In this document: in pieces, positions 8,007-16,722 of the stretch
How the letters are laid out: each line of letters opens with the position of its first letter
Numbering within the stretch: the stretch's first letter is position 1
Source of the DNA: Streptomyces sp. RPT161
GTDB lineage: Bacteria; Actinomycetota; Actinomycetes; Streptomycetales; Streptomycetaceae
Length of the DNA stretch: 62,136 nt
Assembly: GCF_027533845.1 (NCBI RefSeq)
Contig: NZ_JAPZVN010000031.1
Coordinates: 1-62,136 of the forward strand
Direction: 5' to 3'
Notes under the pieces: generated by a model
What the model was told of the DNA's origin: nothing
What the model saw: only the letters and a program-made list of their open reading frames with translations
Database searches by the model: none
Made by a program: the position numbers and the translations under genes

Positions 8007-8801
8007 TTGCGGCACGAACGACTGACCGCCCTGCTCGAACTGCTCGGCCAGCGAGGGCAGATGGGGGTCGAGGAGGCCGCCGCGGAGCTGGGTGTGTCCG
8101 CCGCCACCGTACGCCGGGACATGGACACCCTCGCGGAACAGCAGTTGCTGACCCGCACCCGCGGTGGCGCGGTGCTCAGTTCCGTCGCCTACGACCTGCC
8201 CATACGCTACAAGGGCAGCCAACGCGCCGCGGAGAAACGACGGATCGCCCAGGCCGCGAGCGCCATGGTGCCGCGCGGCAGCGTGGTGGGCCTCAGCGGC
8301 GGCACCACCACCACCGAGATCGCCCGCACCCTGGCGAGCCGCCCGGACCTGGCGGAGGCCGGTCCCGATCCGCATCTGACGGTCGTCACCAACGCCCTGA
8401 ACATCGCCAACGAACTCGCCGTACGTCCGCAGATCAAGATCGTGCTGACCGGCGGTGTCGCCCAGCCCCGCTCCTACGAACTGGTCGGCCCCTACAGTGA
8501 CCTGGTACTGCGCGAGGTCACCATGGACCTCGCGTTCATCGGGGTGAACGGCCTGGACCCACGGGTCGGTGCCACCGTGCCCGACGAGCGCGAGGCCCGG
8601 GTGAACCGGTTGATGGCCGAGCGCGCCACCCGTCCGGTGGTGGTCTGCGACTCGTCCAAGCTCGGTGTGCGCGCCTTCGCCTCCATCGGCACCTGCGACC
8701 TGTTCGACACCCTCATCACCGACGACGGCGCCGACGAGCAGACCCGTCGCGAGTTCACCGACCGCGGCCTACGGGTGATCACCGCCCCGGAGCCCGGCTG
8801 A
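8007..8801 (+). CDS. DeoR-family sugar-phosphate-responsive repressor
   Basis: Transcriptional repressor of 264 aa. The N-terminal DeoR winged helix has the family signature region VEEAAAELGVSAATVRRD followed by TRTRGGAV. The C-terminal sensor domain has the DeoRC ISOCOT-fold motifs GLSGGTTTTEIA and VVTNALNIANEL, with VVCDSSKLG near the end. The start is a TTG at 8007 with GGGAGG 6 nt upstream; no ATG/GTG precedes the HTH in frame. It probably controls the divergent porter/galactosidase and isomerase/aldolase units through the repeats at 5893-6044, with a sugar phosphate as inducer. Confidence 0.9.
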   Translation: MRHERLTALLELLGQRGQMGVEEAAAELGVSAATVRRDMDTLAEQQLLTRTRGGAVLSSVAYDLPIRYKGSQRAAEKRRIAQAASAMVPRGSVVGLSGGTTTTEIARTLASRPDLAEAGPDPHLTVVTNALNIANELAVRPQIKIVLTGGVAQPRSYELVGPYSDLVLREVTMDLAFIGVNGLDPRVGATVPDEREARVNRLMAERATRPVVVCDSSKLGVRAFASIGTCDLFDTLITDDGADEQTRREFTDRGLRVITAPEPG

Positions 8802-8882
8802 AGGGCGCGGGAATCCGCCCCAACAGGCTAGCCTGGCAAGGGCGTTGACATGATCTTGGGGTGCGGAAGGGGCGTGCGGGCG

Positions 8883-9725
8883 ATGGGGCGTGGTCCGGAG
8901 TGGATGCGGTCAGGGGCGGGCGCGCCCGTGGAACTGCACACCGACCGACCGCACGCCGCCCGGGTGTACGACTTCCTGCTCGGCGGCAAGACCAACTACG
9001 CGGCGGATCGCGAGGCCGCCCAGCGGACGCTGCTCGCACTGCCCAACTCCGCACTGATCGCCCGGCAGAACCGCGCCTTCATGCACCGCGCGGCCCGCTA
9101 TCTCGCCGAAGAGGCGGGGGTTCGGCAGTTCCTGGACATCGGCACCGGCATTCCCACCTCGCCCAACCTGCACGAGGTGGTGCAGGCCGTCGACCCGCGG
9201 TCGCGGATCGTCTACGCCGACAACGACCCCATCGTGCTCACCCACTCCCGCGCCCTGCACACCAGCCATCCCGACGGCCGCACCGCGTATCTGCACGGTG
9301 ACCTGTGCCGACCGGAGGACATACTGGCCAACCCCGAGTTGTCCCGCACCCTCGATCTGGGCCGGCCCGTCGCGCTCACCCTGGTCGCGGTGCTCCACTG
9401 GTTACCGAAGGAGTGCGACCCGTACCGGATCGTGGCCCGGCTGCTCGACGCGCTGCCCAGCGGCAGCTTCCTGGCGCTCACCCATGTGACCGATGACTTC
9501 GAGCGGCGGGCGCTGGAGGAGATCGCGGAGGACTTCCAGCGCACCGGCTCCACGGTGAGCGCCCGCAGCAAGGCCGAAGTGGCCGAATTCTTCACGGGGT
9601 TGGAGCTGGTGGAACCCGGCATCGAGGTGGTGCAGCGCTGGCGCCCGGACGCCGGGGACATCGAGGCCGGATCGCTGTCGCCCACCGACATCCCGCTGTA
9701 CGGGGGAGTGGCTCGCAAGATCTGA
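8883..9725 (+). CDS. DUF574-family SAM-dependent methyltransferase
   Basis: About 280 aa of the actinobacterial DUF574 (Methyltransf_19) group. It has the characteristic N-terminal HAARVYDFLLGGKTNYAADR, the SAM-binding region FLDIGTGIPTSPNLHEV, the motif YADNDPIVL and VAVLHWLPKE. Substrates of this family are unknown. I prefer the ATG at 8883, with GGAAGGGG 10 nt upstream, over the ATG at 8850. A TTA codon at 9402-9404 implies dependence on the bldA tRNA, so the protein should appear mainly late in development. It ends 4 bases from the convergent ATPase gene. Confidence 0.88.
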   Translation: MGRGPEWMRSGAGAPVELHTDRPHAARVYDFLLGGKTNYAADREAAQRTLLALPNSALIARQNRAFMHRAARYLAEEAGVRQFLDIGTGIPTSPNLHEVVQAVDPRSRIVYADNDPIVLTHSRALHTSHPDGRTAYLHGDLCRPEDILANPELSRTLDLGRPVALTLVAVLHWLPKECDPYRIVARLLDALPSGSFLALTHVTDDFERRALEEIAEDFQRTGSTVSARSKAEVAEFFTGLELVEPGIEVVQRWRPDAGDIEAGSLSPTDIPLYGGVARKI

Positions 9726-9729
9726 CCGT

Positions 9730-10251
9730 TCATCCCGCCGAGACCGCCGCCCACACCACCTTTCCGCCGCGGTCCGGCGGCGTCCAGCCCCATGCCTCGC
9801 TGAGCGCGTCGATGACGTGCAGCCCGCGCCCGGACTCCGCGAGGTAGTCGGGCTCCTTGAGCACCGGCACGCCGGTACCGGGATCGCACACCGCGCACAG
9901 CACGGTGGTGCCCCGGCGTAGCAGTCCGAGCCAGACCGGGTGCGGCTGCACGGGCAGTTGGGCCGACGTCGTCAGTCCGTACCGCATGGCGTTGCTCAGC
10001 AGTTCGGACACGATGATCGCGGCGTTGTCCACCAGGGCGGGCATGCCCCAGCCGGTCAACGTGGAGCGGGTGAACTGGCGTGCCTGGCCCGCCGCTTCGA
10101 GGTCGCCGGCCAAACCGCAGGCGGCGAACCCACTCGGCCCCTGGCCGTTGTCATCCAGCGGGAAGGCCCCCCTCGCGGCCATTGCCAGCCAGTGCCTGCC
10201 GGAACCGTCGGGTGCGGCGTTGCCTGCTGAATCGGCCGGATGTGTGGTCAT
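9730..10251 (-). CDS. RsbW/AbaA-like ATP-binding protein
   Basis: Cytosolic GHKL ATPase of 173 aa of the anti-sigma-factor type. Recognisable motifs are the N-box IIVSELLSNAMRYG and the later SGRGLHVIDALSEAWGW. The residues upstream of the ATG at 10251 in the longer frame look non-coding, and GGAGATCG precedes this ATG. It is divergent from a DUF397 gene and near an XRE/DUF5753 gene. This trio recurs many times in Streptomyces genomes (abaA and whiJ loci) and affects differentiation and antibiotic production. The binding partner cannot be told from sequence. Confidence 0.85.
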   Translation of the reverse strand: MTTHPADSAGNAAPDGSGRHWLAMAARGAFPLDDNGQGPSGFAACGLAGDLEAAGQARQFTRSTLTGWGMPALVDNAAIIVSELLSNAMRYGLTTSAQLPVQPHPVWLGLLRRGTTVLCAVCDPGTGVPVLKEPDYLAESGRGLHVIDALSEAWGWTPPDRGGKVVWAAVSAG

Positions 10252-10476
10252 CACGATCTCCGTGGAACCTCTCGGGCAGTCGTTGCGGACGGGCCTCCCG
10301 GGTCCACTATCCCCCGATGCGCGGTGGCGCTGCAAGCACATCTGCAATTACAGTCGTAAGGACACCGGTAAGTACATCTGCAAGAACGGATGCACGTGCA
10401 CGGGAAGTTGATGCAGCGTCAGTTATGCGCGGCTCACCCGGTGGTCACCGTGTGCGGCGGCAAAGGAGCGACGGGG

Positions 10477-10713
10477 ATGCAGCAGATCGACAACGGTGTG
10501 CAGGCCACTCGGATCGAGGGGGCGGTCTGGCGAAAGAGCCGTCGGAGCAACCCCAGTGGCAACTGCGTGGAACTCGCCGCGCTGCCCGACGGCCAGTACG
10601 CGGTCCGCAACTCCCGCCACCCCGAAGGGCCCGCGCTGATCTACACCCGTGAGGAGATGATCGCCTTCATCGGCGGGGCGAAGGACGGCGACTTCGACTC
10701 CCTGGTCGGCTGA
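10477..10713 (+). CDS. DUF397 small protein
   Basis: A 78-aa protein matching the DUF397 pattern: WRKSRRSNPSGNCVELA, then a strand-rich segment ending AVRNSRHPEGPALIYT, then EEMIAFIGGAKDGDFD. Such proteins nearly always neighbour an XRE/DUF5753 regulator and are thought to interact with or antagonise it. The ATG at 10477 follows GGAG; the longer in-frame extension upstream (from 10390) is poorly coding. It lies 110 bp before its probable partner. Confidence 0.88.
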   Translation: MQQIDNGVQATRIEGAVWRKSRRSNPSGNCVELAALPDGQYAVRNSRHPEGPALIYTREEMIAFIGGAKDGDFDSLVG

Positions 10714-10823
10714 GCCGGACCGCGACGATCAACACGGAGCGCATCCGTGTCGCCCACGGCTGTACCGGAGGGCGGCGCGGATGCCAGACTGGGGGAAGTA
10801 CCCAGTCGCACAGGAGAGTTGGA

Positions 10824-11735
10824 ATGTCCGCCATGATGCGGCCGAGCGAAGAAGCGTCAATAAGGCGCTACCTCGAACACCCGAGGGGCGGACCCACCGT
10901 CCTGCGCATCGTGCTGGGCACCCAACTGCGCAGGCTCCGCGAGCAGTGCGGGATCACCCGGGAGGCGGCGGGCGACGCGATCCGCGGCTCGCACGCCAAG
11001 ATCAGCCGTCTGGAACTCGGCCGGGTGAGCTTCAAGGAGCGCGACGTCTCCGACCTGCTCACCCTCTACGGCGTGTTGGACGAGCAGGAACGCGCCGACT
11101 ACCTCACCCTGGCCCGCCAGGCGAGCACTCCCGGCTGGTGGAACCAGTACGGCGATGTGCTGCCCAGTTGGTTCGAGACGCACATCGGCCTGGAAGAGGC
11201 CGCCTCGATCATCCGGACCTACGAGGTCCAGTTCATCCCCGGCCTGCTCCAGACCGAGCAGTACGCACGCTCCGTCACCCGGCTCGGCTACCCGAACGCC
11301 TCGCTGCGTGAGATCGACCGCCGGGTCGAACTGCGCATGGCCCGCCAGCGCCTGCTGACCGCGCCCAACGCGCCCCGGCTGTGGGCCGTCGTGGACGAGG
11401 CCGCGCTGCGCCGTCCGCTGGGTGGCGCCGAGGCGATGCGGACCCAGCTGGAGCATCTGCTCAAGGCTGCCGAGCTGCCGAACATCACCTTGCAGGTCGC
11501 CCCGTTCCACCTGGGCGGAATCGCCGCGGCGGGCGGCCCGATCACCATCCTGCGCTTCCAGGAACCGGACCTGCCCGACATCGTCTACCTGGAGCAGCTC
11601 ACCAGCGCGCTCTATCTCGACAAGCTGGACGAGGTCGACAACTACCTGAGTGTGATGGACCGCCTGTGCGCGGAGGCAGAACCGCCCAGGGAGTCCGTCA
11701 AGTTCATCAAGGAACTGCTGCAGCAGCTCCGCTGA
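10824..11735 (+). CDS. XRE-family regulator with DUF5753 domain (WhiJ-like)
   Basis: DNA-binding protein of 303 aa. The N-terminal helix-turn-helix covers about residues 30-90 (LGTQLRRLREQCGITREAAG, then SHAKISRLELGR). The C-terminal DUF5753 region is recognisable from YEVQFIPGLLQTEQYA through the segment around LWAVVDEAALRRPLGG. GGAGAG precedes the ATG at 10824. Such proteins repress developmental or secondary-metabolite genes together with their DUF397 partner. It lies directly upstream of, and codirectional with, the large biosynthetic operon starting at 11977, so it is a candidate cluster regulator. Confidence 0.9.
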   Translation: MSAMMRPSEEASIRRYLEHPRGGPTVLRIVLGTQLRRLREQCGITREAAGDAIRGSHAKISRLELGRVSFKERDVSDLLTLYGVLDEQERADYLTLARQASTPGWWNQYGDVLPSWFETHIGLEEAASIIRTYEVQFIPGLLQTEQYARSVTRLGYPNASLREIDRRVELRMARQRLLTAPNAPRLWAVVDEAALRRPLGGAEAMRTQLEHLLKAAELPNITLQVAPFHLGGIAAAGGPITILRFQEPDLPDIVYLEQLTSALYLDKLDEVDNYLSVMDRLCAEAEPPRESVKFIKELLQQLR

Positions 11736-11773
11736 GCAAGCAAGGCGGGGCTTCGCGCCTGCCCGCGGGGAAA

Positions 11774-11790
11774 CCCGCCGTGGCGGCGGG
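11774..11790 (+). terminator. Hairpin after the XRE gene
   Basis: CCCGCCG-TGG-CGGCGGG, a perfect 7-bp stem 38 bases past the XRE stop codon, within a run of further GC-rich partial repeats and without a T-tract. It likely separates the regulator from the biosynthetic operon. The rest of the 241-bp gap (11791-11976) must hold the operon promoter, but I see no clear consensus boxes. Confidence 0.5.
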
Positions 11791-11976
11791 CGACCCGCCG
11801 CTGACTGGAACCGGTGCGATGAGGGCACGGCCGAACGGCCTTGCCCTCTCTGGCATATGACGAAGTAGTTCGGCGCCCTTTGTTCGCCGTACCGGCGCTG
11901 CCACACGATTCGGTGAGATCGCTGCACAGCTCATCTCCCCTTCCGTCCTGTGGTCTTCGCCTAGAAAGCCATCACC

Positions 11977-13839
11977 ATGCGCATGATCGAACTGCCCGCC
12001 AGCTCGACAGGGCATGCCGCTCCCCTCACCCACGTCGCCCTGCGTGGCGACGGTCTTCGTCTGGCGACCTGTTCCTATGACGGCACCACGCTGGTATGGG
12101 ACACCAGCGATCCGTCAAACCCCCTGACACTGGCCCGGCTTCGGCACCGAAGACTGGTGAACGCCGCGGCCTGGAACCCGGCGGTCGCCTCGCTGCTGGC
12201 CACGGCGTCGGCGGACAAGACGGTCGCGGTATGGCGGGTGTCGGACGACGGTTCCACCGATCTGGTGAACGTGCTCGCCCGGCACACCGATGACATCAAC
12301 TCCATTGCCTGGCTACCGGACGGCGAGCGGCTGATCTGTGTCTCCGAGGACGGCCGGGCGACCATGTGGGACGCGCTCACCGGTGCCTTCCTGACCGAGG
12401 TGGGCTCGCACGAGGCGCACTGCATGATGGTCTCGGTCAGTGTGCGCGGCACCGTCGCCACGGTGGGCGAGGACGGCATGGTGGCGGTCACCGAGCTGGC
12501 CGGGCCCGGTGCGCCGGGGGCCAGGTTCGTCCGCCGCTATGCCTCGTCCATCGAGGGCTGCGCCTGGTCGCGTTCCGGTGAGGTGCTCGCGGTGGCACGG
12601 GACGACGGCGCCGTCGACCTGCTCACCGCCGAGCTGGAGCTGGTGCGCACGGTCGAGGTCTCAAGCTCGGCCGCCCGAACCGTGGACTGGGCGGACGACG
12701 ACTCCTGCTTCGTGGTGGGGGCGTACGACGGGTCGCTGCACTTCTTCGACCGGGGCGGACAGCGACTGCACCGGGTGGACGACGCCCGCGTCTGGCCGCG
12801 CTCGGTGTCGGCCGCACGGGGCCTGGTGGCGGCGGGCAGCTTCTGGGGCGGCCCGCACATCCTCGACCTGGCCAGCGGCACCGAGATCGCGGCGCCCGCC
12901 CGGCCCACCCACGGTCCCAACGCCCTCGCGGTGCGCGGCGACCAGCTGCTGGTGGGCTGCGACTCGGGCGCCGTCGTGGCGATCGGCCTGGACGACGACG
13001 CCTTCGAGGTGCTCCAGGTGGCGGACGGCCCGATCCTCTCCCTGGCCGTGCGGGACGGTGTGCTCTACGCCGGAACGTACTCCGGCCACCTGGTGGCGTT
13101 CGACGGCGCCCGCAGGGTCAGCGGGCAGCTGGGCGCGCCGCTGCCGTCGCTCTGCCTCGACGGTGAACTGCTGGTCGCCGGGACCTACAACGGCGAGTTC
13201 ATCGCCGTGGATCCGGACACCCTGGCGGTGGTCGACCGATGGGAGGCGCACGGCGGTTCGGTGAAGTCGCTGGCCGCGCTGCCCGACGGCGGATTCCTGT
13301 CCGCGGCCACCGACCGTACCGTCGCGATCGGCTCGTTCCGCGACCGAAGGGTGCTGTGGGAGCACGGCAACCTGGTCAACGCCGTCGCCGGGCTCGGCGG
13401 GTCGGTGGCCGCCAGCGCCTCCCGCGACCACACCGTCAAGGTCGGCAGGCTGGACCCGTCCGACGGAACCGTACGGCAGACGCAGACGCTGCTGGGTCCG
13501 GACGAGTCGGTCAAGTGCGTCGGCCTGCTGGGCACTGCGCAGTCGCCGGTGGTCCTGGCGGGCAGCTACGACTTCGGGCTGTACGCCTGGGAGGTCGACT
13601 GGCGGGACAACGCGGGCACCCTCGCCTCGGGCCGGGTGGTCGCCGAGTTCGGGCAGGGCCTGTCCTGCATGCTGCGGCTGGACGACGACCGGATGGCCGC
13701 CGCGGGCTGGGACGGCCGGGTGGTGGTCGTGGAACGCGGCGGCCCCGGCCGGACACGGGTGGTGCGCTCGCTGCGGTTGCAGGAACTGCTGGCCTCGCAC
13801 GAGTCCGCCCGCCTGGACGGCGAGATGGTGATCGCATGA
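11977..13839 (+). CDS. WD40 beta-propeller protein (ToxC-like position)
   Basis: A 620-aa soluble protein made of WD40-type repeats, with blades ending in elements such as DGTTLVWD, DKTVAVWRV, DGRATMWD and, near the C-terminus, SRDHTVKVGRL. No signal peptide or membrane segment is seen, and the length fits two propellers. In Burkholderia toxoflavin operons a WD-repeat protein (ToxC) accompanies a GTP cyclohydrolase II and an FGE-like protein, exactly as here. It may scaffold or catalyse a step on the GTP-derived pyrimidine; its chemistry is not evident from sequence. It overlaps the next gene by 4 nt (ATGA). The ribosome-binding site is weak. Confidence 0.85.
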   Translation: MRMIELPASSTGHAAPLTHVALRGDGLRLATCSYDGTTLVWDTSDPSNPLTLARLRHRRLVNAAAWNPAVASLLATASADKTVAVWRVSDDGSTDLVNVLARHTDDINSIAWLPDGERLICVSEDGRATMWDALTGAFLTEVGSHEAHCMMVSVSVRGTVATVGEDGMVAVTELAGPGAPGARFVRRYASSIEGCAWSRSGEVLAVARDDGAVDLLTAELELVRTVEVSSSAARTVDWADDDSCFVVGAYDGSLHFFDRGGQRLHRVDDARVWPRSVSAARGLVAAGSFWGGPHILDLASGTEIAAPARPTHGPNALAVRGDQLLVGCDSGAVVAIGLDDDAFEVLQVADGPILSLAVRDGVLYAGTYSGHLVAFDGARRVSGQLGAPLPSLCLDGELLVAGTYNGEFIAVDPDTLAVVDRWEAHGGSVKSLAALPDGGFLSAATDRTVAIGSFRDRRVLWEHGNLVNAVAGLGGSVAASASRDHTVKVGRLDPSDGTVRQTQTLLGPDESVKCVGLLGTAQSPVVLAGSYDFGLYAWEVDWRDNAGTLASGRVVAEFGQGLSCMLRLDDDRMAAAGWDGRVVVVERGGPGRTRVVRSLRLQELLASHESARLDGEMVIA

Positions 13840-14495
13840 GCACCACCGTCCCCGACACCACGCTCTCCGCCCCGGCCACCGTGCGCGCCAGAGTGGGCGT
13901 CACCCTGGACCGCGCAACCGGCCGCCGCGCCGAACTGGTCACCTTCCACGGGCTGCCGGACGGCGCCGAGCACGTCGCCTGCGTACTGCCCGCACCCCGT
14001 ACCGCGGCCGACAGGGCACCCCTGGTCCGGCTGCACAGCGAATGCCTCACCGGGGACGTGTTCGGCTCGGCCCGCTGTGACTGCGGCCCCCAACTGGACG
14101 AGGCGCTGAGGCTGATCGCCGAGGAGGGCGGGGCCGTGCTCTACCTGCGCCAGGAGGGGCGCGGCATCGGTCTGTACAACAAGCTGGACACCTATCTGCT
14201 CCAGGACCGGCAGATCGACACCTTCGAGGCGAACCGCAGGATCGGCCGCGGCGCCGACGAGCGGGACTACTCGGCCGCCGCCGCCATGCTGCGCGCCCTC
14301 GGCCTGGACCGGATCCGGCTGCTGACCAACAACCCGGACAAGACCGCCCAGTTGCGCGCCCTCGGCATCGACGTCGCGGCGGTCGTGCCCACCGGCGTTC
14401 ACCTCACCGCGGAGAACGCCGGCTATCTGGAGGCCAAGGCCCGGCTCGGCGGCCACACGCTGAGCGGACAGCGAGGAGAGGTTCCGTGGAACTAG
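13836..14495 (+). CDS. GTP cyclohydrolase II (RibA-like, cluster copy)
   Basis: A 219-aa stand-alone GTP cyclohydrolase II. It opens the GTP imidazole ring, releasing formate and pyrophosphate, to give 2,5-diamino-6-ribosylamino-4-pyrimidinone 5'-phosphate. The Zn-binding cysteines are in HSECLTGDVFGSARCDCG. Substrate-binding motifs RQEGRGIGLYNK and LLTNNPDKTAQL are intact, so it should be active. No DHBP synthase domain is fused and no riboflavin genes are nearby, which argues for specialised metabolism. ATGA-coupled to the WD40 gene; its stop lies 10 nt inside the next gene. In toxoflavin pathways this role is played by ToxB. Confidence 0.92.
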   Translation: MSTTVPDTTLSAPATVRARVGVTLDRATGRRAELVTFHGLPDGAEHVACVLPAPRTAADRAPLVRLHSECLTGDVFGSARCDCGPQLDEALRLIAEEGGAVLYLRQEGRGIGLYNKLDTYLLQDRQIDTFEANRRIGRGADERDYSAAAAMLRALGLDRIRLLTNNPDKTAQLRALGIDVAAVVPTGVHLTAENAGYLEAKARLGGHTLSGQRGEVPWN

Positions 14496-15673
14496 GTCGT
14501 CTCGTTCCGGAGCGCGACGGTCGCGGCGGGTCCGAAGACCGCGGGACCGCGCCGTCGCCCGCCGCCGCGGCTGACCTTCCCGGGGGCAGGCCCCCAGGCC
14601 TCAAGGCCGGGCCGGGACCCGCACCGGCGGAGCATGCCCCCCGCGATCGTCAGCACCCCGAACGGCGCGGCCCGGCGGGGGCGAAGCCACCGGGACCCGT
14701 CGGAGCTACCGGCCCCTCCTTGGCCGAGGTCGCGGCCTCCCCGCACTTCGTGGAGCATGCCGCGCTGGCCGAACCGGGCAGGGTGCCGCCCGCCGCCGTG
14801 TCGTCGCGCCTGGACCCGGCCGACCTGGCCCGGGTGGTGGAGGACGCCCAGGTGCCGCTCGCCGACCGGCTCGCCGCCGGAACCGTGCTCGCGGTGCTCG
14901 GGGACCCCCGGCTCACTCCGGTCCCGGCCACCTGCCATGTGCCCGGCGGAACCGCCGAGTTGGGCCTGGACCCGGCCGAGGTCGCCCGCATCACGGCCGC
15001 CTGGGCACATGTGGGTGTGGTGGCGTCGTGGATCGAGAAGGAGACCCCGGCGCACAGCGTGCGCCTGGACGACTACTGGATCTGCCGCTATCCGGTCACC
15101 AACGCCGAGTACCGCGACTTCCTGGCCGACACCGGCCGGGAACACCGGCCCAGCACCTGGCACCTGGGCGCCTACCCGTGGGACCGCGCCAACCACCCGG
15201 TGGCCGGGATCTCCCCCCCGGAGGCCGACGCCTACGCGGCCTGGCTGACCCGGCGCACCGGGCACCCGTGGCGGCTGCCCACCGAGGCCGAGTGGGAGTA
15301 CGCCGCCAAGGGCAGCGACGGCCGGGAGTTCCCGTGGGGCGGCGAGTTCGACCCGGCCCGCGCCAACACCCGGGAGACCGGGGTGCACACCACCACACCG
15401 GTGGGCGCCTTCCCGTCCGGCCGCTCGCCGTTCGGCGTCGACGACATGGCGGGCAACGTCGAGGAGTTCGTCGCCGACCGCTACGCGCCCTACCCCGGTG
15501 GGCCGTTCGTGGGTGACCATCTGGTGCAGGCTGTGGGCGACTACCGGATCGCCCGGGGCGGCAGCTTCAGCCGGTTCGGCGATCTGGCCAGGACCAGGCG
15601 GCGGCACGGCGCCTTTCCCGGGCCGCTGTATCCGGTGGGCTTCCGGCTGGCGACCAGCGAGCGCCCGGCATGA
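14486..15673 (+). CDS. FGE/SUMF1-fold protein lacking the catalytic Cys pair (ToxD-like)
   Basis: A 395-aa protein with a C-terminal formylglycine-generating-enzyme fold: YWICRYPVTNAEYRDFLA, HPWRLPTEAEWEYAAKG, FPWGGEFDPARANT, DDMAGNVEEFVAD and IARGGSF near the end. The C-terminal cysteine pair used by true FGE is absent; the only cysteines are in VPATCHVPG and YWICRYP. It is therefore unlikely to make formylglycine, and a role like ToxD of toxoflavin operons or an EgtB-type fold reuse is more likely. Residues 1-75 are a low-complexity Pro/Gly/Ala/Arg stretch coded by GC-rich repeats. GTG start at 14486 with GAGGAG upstream; ATGA overlap with the next gene. Confidence 0.82.
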   Translation: MELGRLVPERDGRGGSEDRGTAPSPAAAADLPGGRPPGLKAGPGPAPAEHAPRDRQHPERRGPAGAKPPGPVGATGPSLAEVAASPHFVEHAALAEPGRVPPAAVSSRLDPADLARVVEDAQVPLADRLAAGTVLAVLGDPRLTPVPATCHVPGGTAELGLDPAEVARITAAWAHVGVVASWIEKETPAHSVRLDDYWICRYPVTNAEYRDFLADTGREHRPSTWHLGAYPWDRANHPVAGISPPEADAYAAWLTRRTGHPWRLPTEAEWEYAAKGSDGREFPWGGEFDPARANTRETGVHTTTPVGAFPSGRSPFGVDDMAGNVEEFVADRYAPYPGGPFVGDHLVQAVGDYRIARGGSFSRFGDLARTRRRHGAFPGPLYPVGFRLATSERPA

Positions 15674-16722
15674 CCGCCGGAGCGGCCCGCCCGTTGGCCG
15701 ACGCTGCCCGGGCCCTGGCCGAACGGGCGCCGCGGCGGGCCGACATCGAGGCGCCCTTCGCGGAGGTGGAGCGCGCGGCGCACCGGCTGGTGCCGGAGCT
15801 GGCGGCGCTGCGCCCGGCCGTGGGCGCGACGCCGATGACCGCCGTACCCAGCGAACTGGGCCGTGGCAGGGTGTGGTTGAAGCTGGAGTCGGCCAACACC
15901 GCCGGCACGGTCAAGGCCAGGACGGCGTACGCGCTGCTGTGCGCCGCGGTCGCCCAGGCCGGTTCGGCCCGGGTGCGGATCGTGGAGTACTCCGGCGGCA
16001 GCCTCGCCCTGGCGCTCGCCGAGTTCTGCGCGCTGCTCGGCATCGACCTGCGTCTGGTGGTGCCGCACGGCTCGCCGGAGCGCCTGCGGCGGACGCTGCG
16101 CGGACACGGCGCACAGGTGTCCGCCGGGCGGCCGGGCACCGGCTTCCTGGGCGCGCTGGACGAGGCGGTGCGGGTGGCCGCGGCCGAGGAGCGGTATCTG
16201 CTGCTCCAGCACTGCGCGGCGCAGGCCGCGGCCATGCACCGCGAGCACACCGGTGCCGAGATCGCCGAGCGGCTGGCCGCCGAGGGCGTCACGCCAGCGG
16301 TACTCGCCGCCTGCGTCGGCTCCGGCGGCACCGCGCTGGGCGTGGCCCTCGCGCTGCGTGAACGCTGGCCGGACTGCGGCGCGTTGGCGGTGTTCCCGGC
16401 CGAGGCGCCGTACGGCGATCCGGCACCGCCGGACGGCACACCGCGGATGAACGGCACCGGGGGACTGGGACACGGACTGCTGCAACCACTGCTCGCCCCG
16501 TACCAGGAGCGGTTCACCTTCCGCACCGTCGCGTACCCCGAAGCGCTGCGCGCGATGCGGCACTTGAGGTCGGCGCACGGGCTCGCGGTCTCCAGCAGCG
16601 GTGCGGGCGCCTGGCTCCAGGCGTCACGGGAACTGGACCACGGCCCGGCCGGGCGGGAGGCGGTCGCGGTGGTGGCCGGACGAGGAACGATCGAGGAGTG
16701 GGCACATGCGGCAGGAGACTGA
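15670..16722 (+). CDS. PLP-dependent beta-substitution enzyme (cysteine synthase/threonine synthase fold)
   Basis: A 350-aa fold-type II PLP enzyme. The cofactor lysine lies in KLESANTAGTVKAR (SxxxGxxKxR pattern near residue 80), EYSGGSLALALAEFCALLGI is the substrate/PLP loop, and the phosphate-binding glycine loop is VGSGGTALG. Such enzymes replace the O-acetyl or O-phospho group of serine derivatives by a nucleophile. With the CysE-like acyltransferase 6 kb downstream in the same operon, O-acetylserine is the likely substrate and a beta-substituted alanine the likely product. ATGA-coupled to the FGE-like gene and overlapping the methyltransferase by 17 nt. Confidence 0.85.
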   Translation: MTAGAARPLADAARALAERAPRRADIEAPFAEVERAAHRLVPELAALRPAVGATPMTAVPSELGRGRVWLKLESANTAGTVKARTAYALLCAAVAQAGSARVRIVEYSGGSLALALAEFCALLGIDLRLVVPHGSPERLRRTLRGHGAQVSAGRPGTGFLGALDEAVRVAAAEERYLLLQHCAAQAAAMHREHTGAEIAERLAAEGVTPAVLAACVGSGGTALGVALALRERWPDCGALAVFPAEAPYGDPAPPDGTPRMNGTGGLGHGLLQPLLAPYQERFTFRTVAYPEALRAMRHLRSAHGLAVSSSGAGAWLQASRELDHGPAGREAVAVVAGRGTIEEWAHAAGD

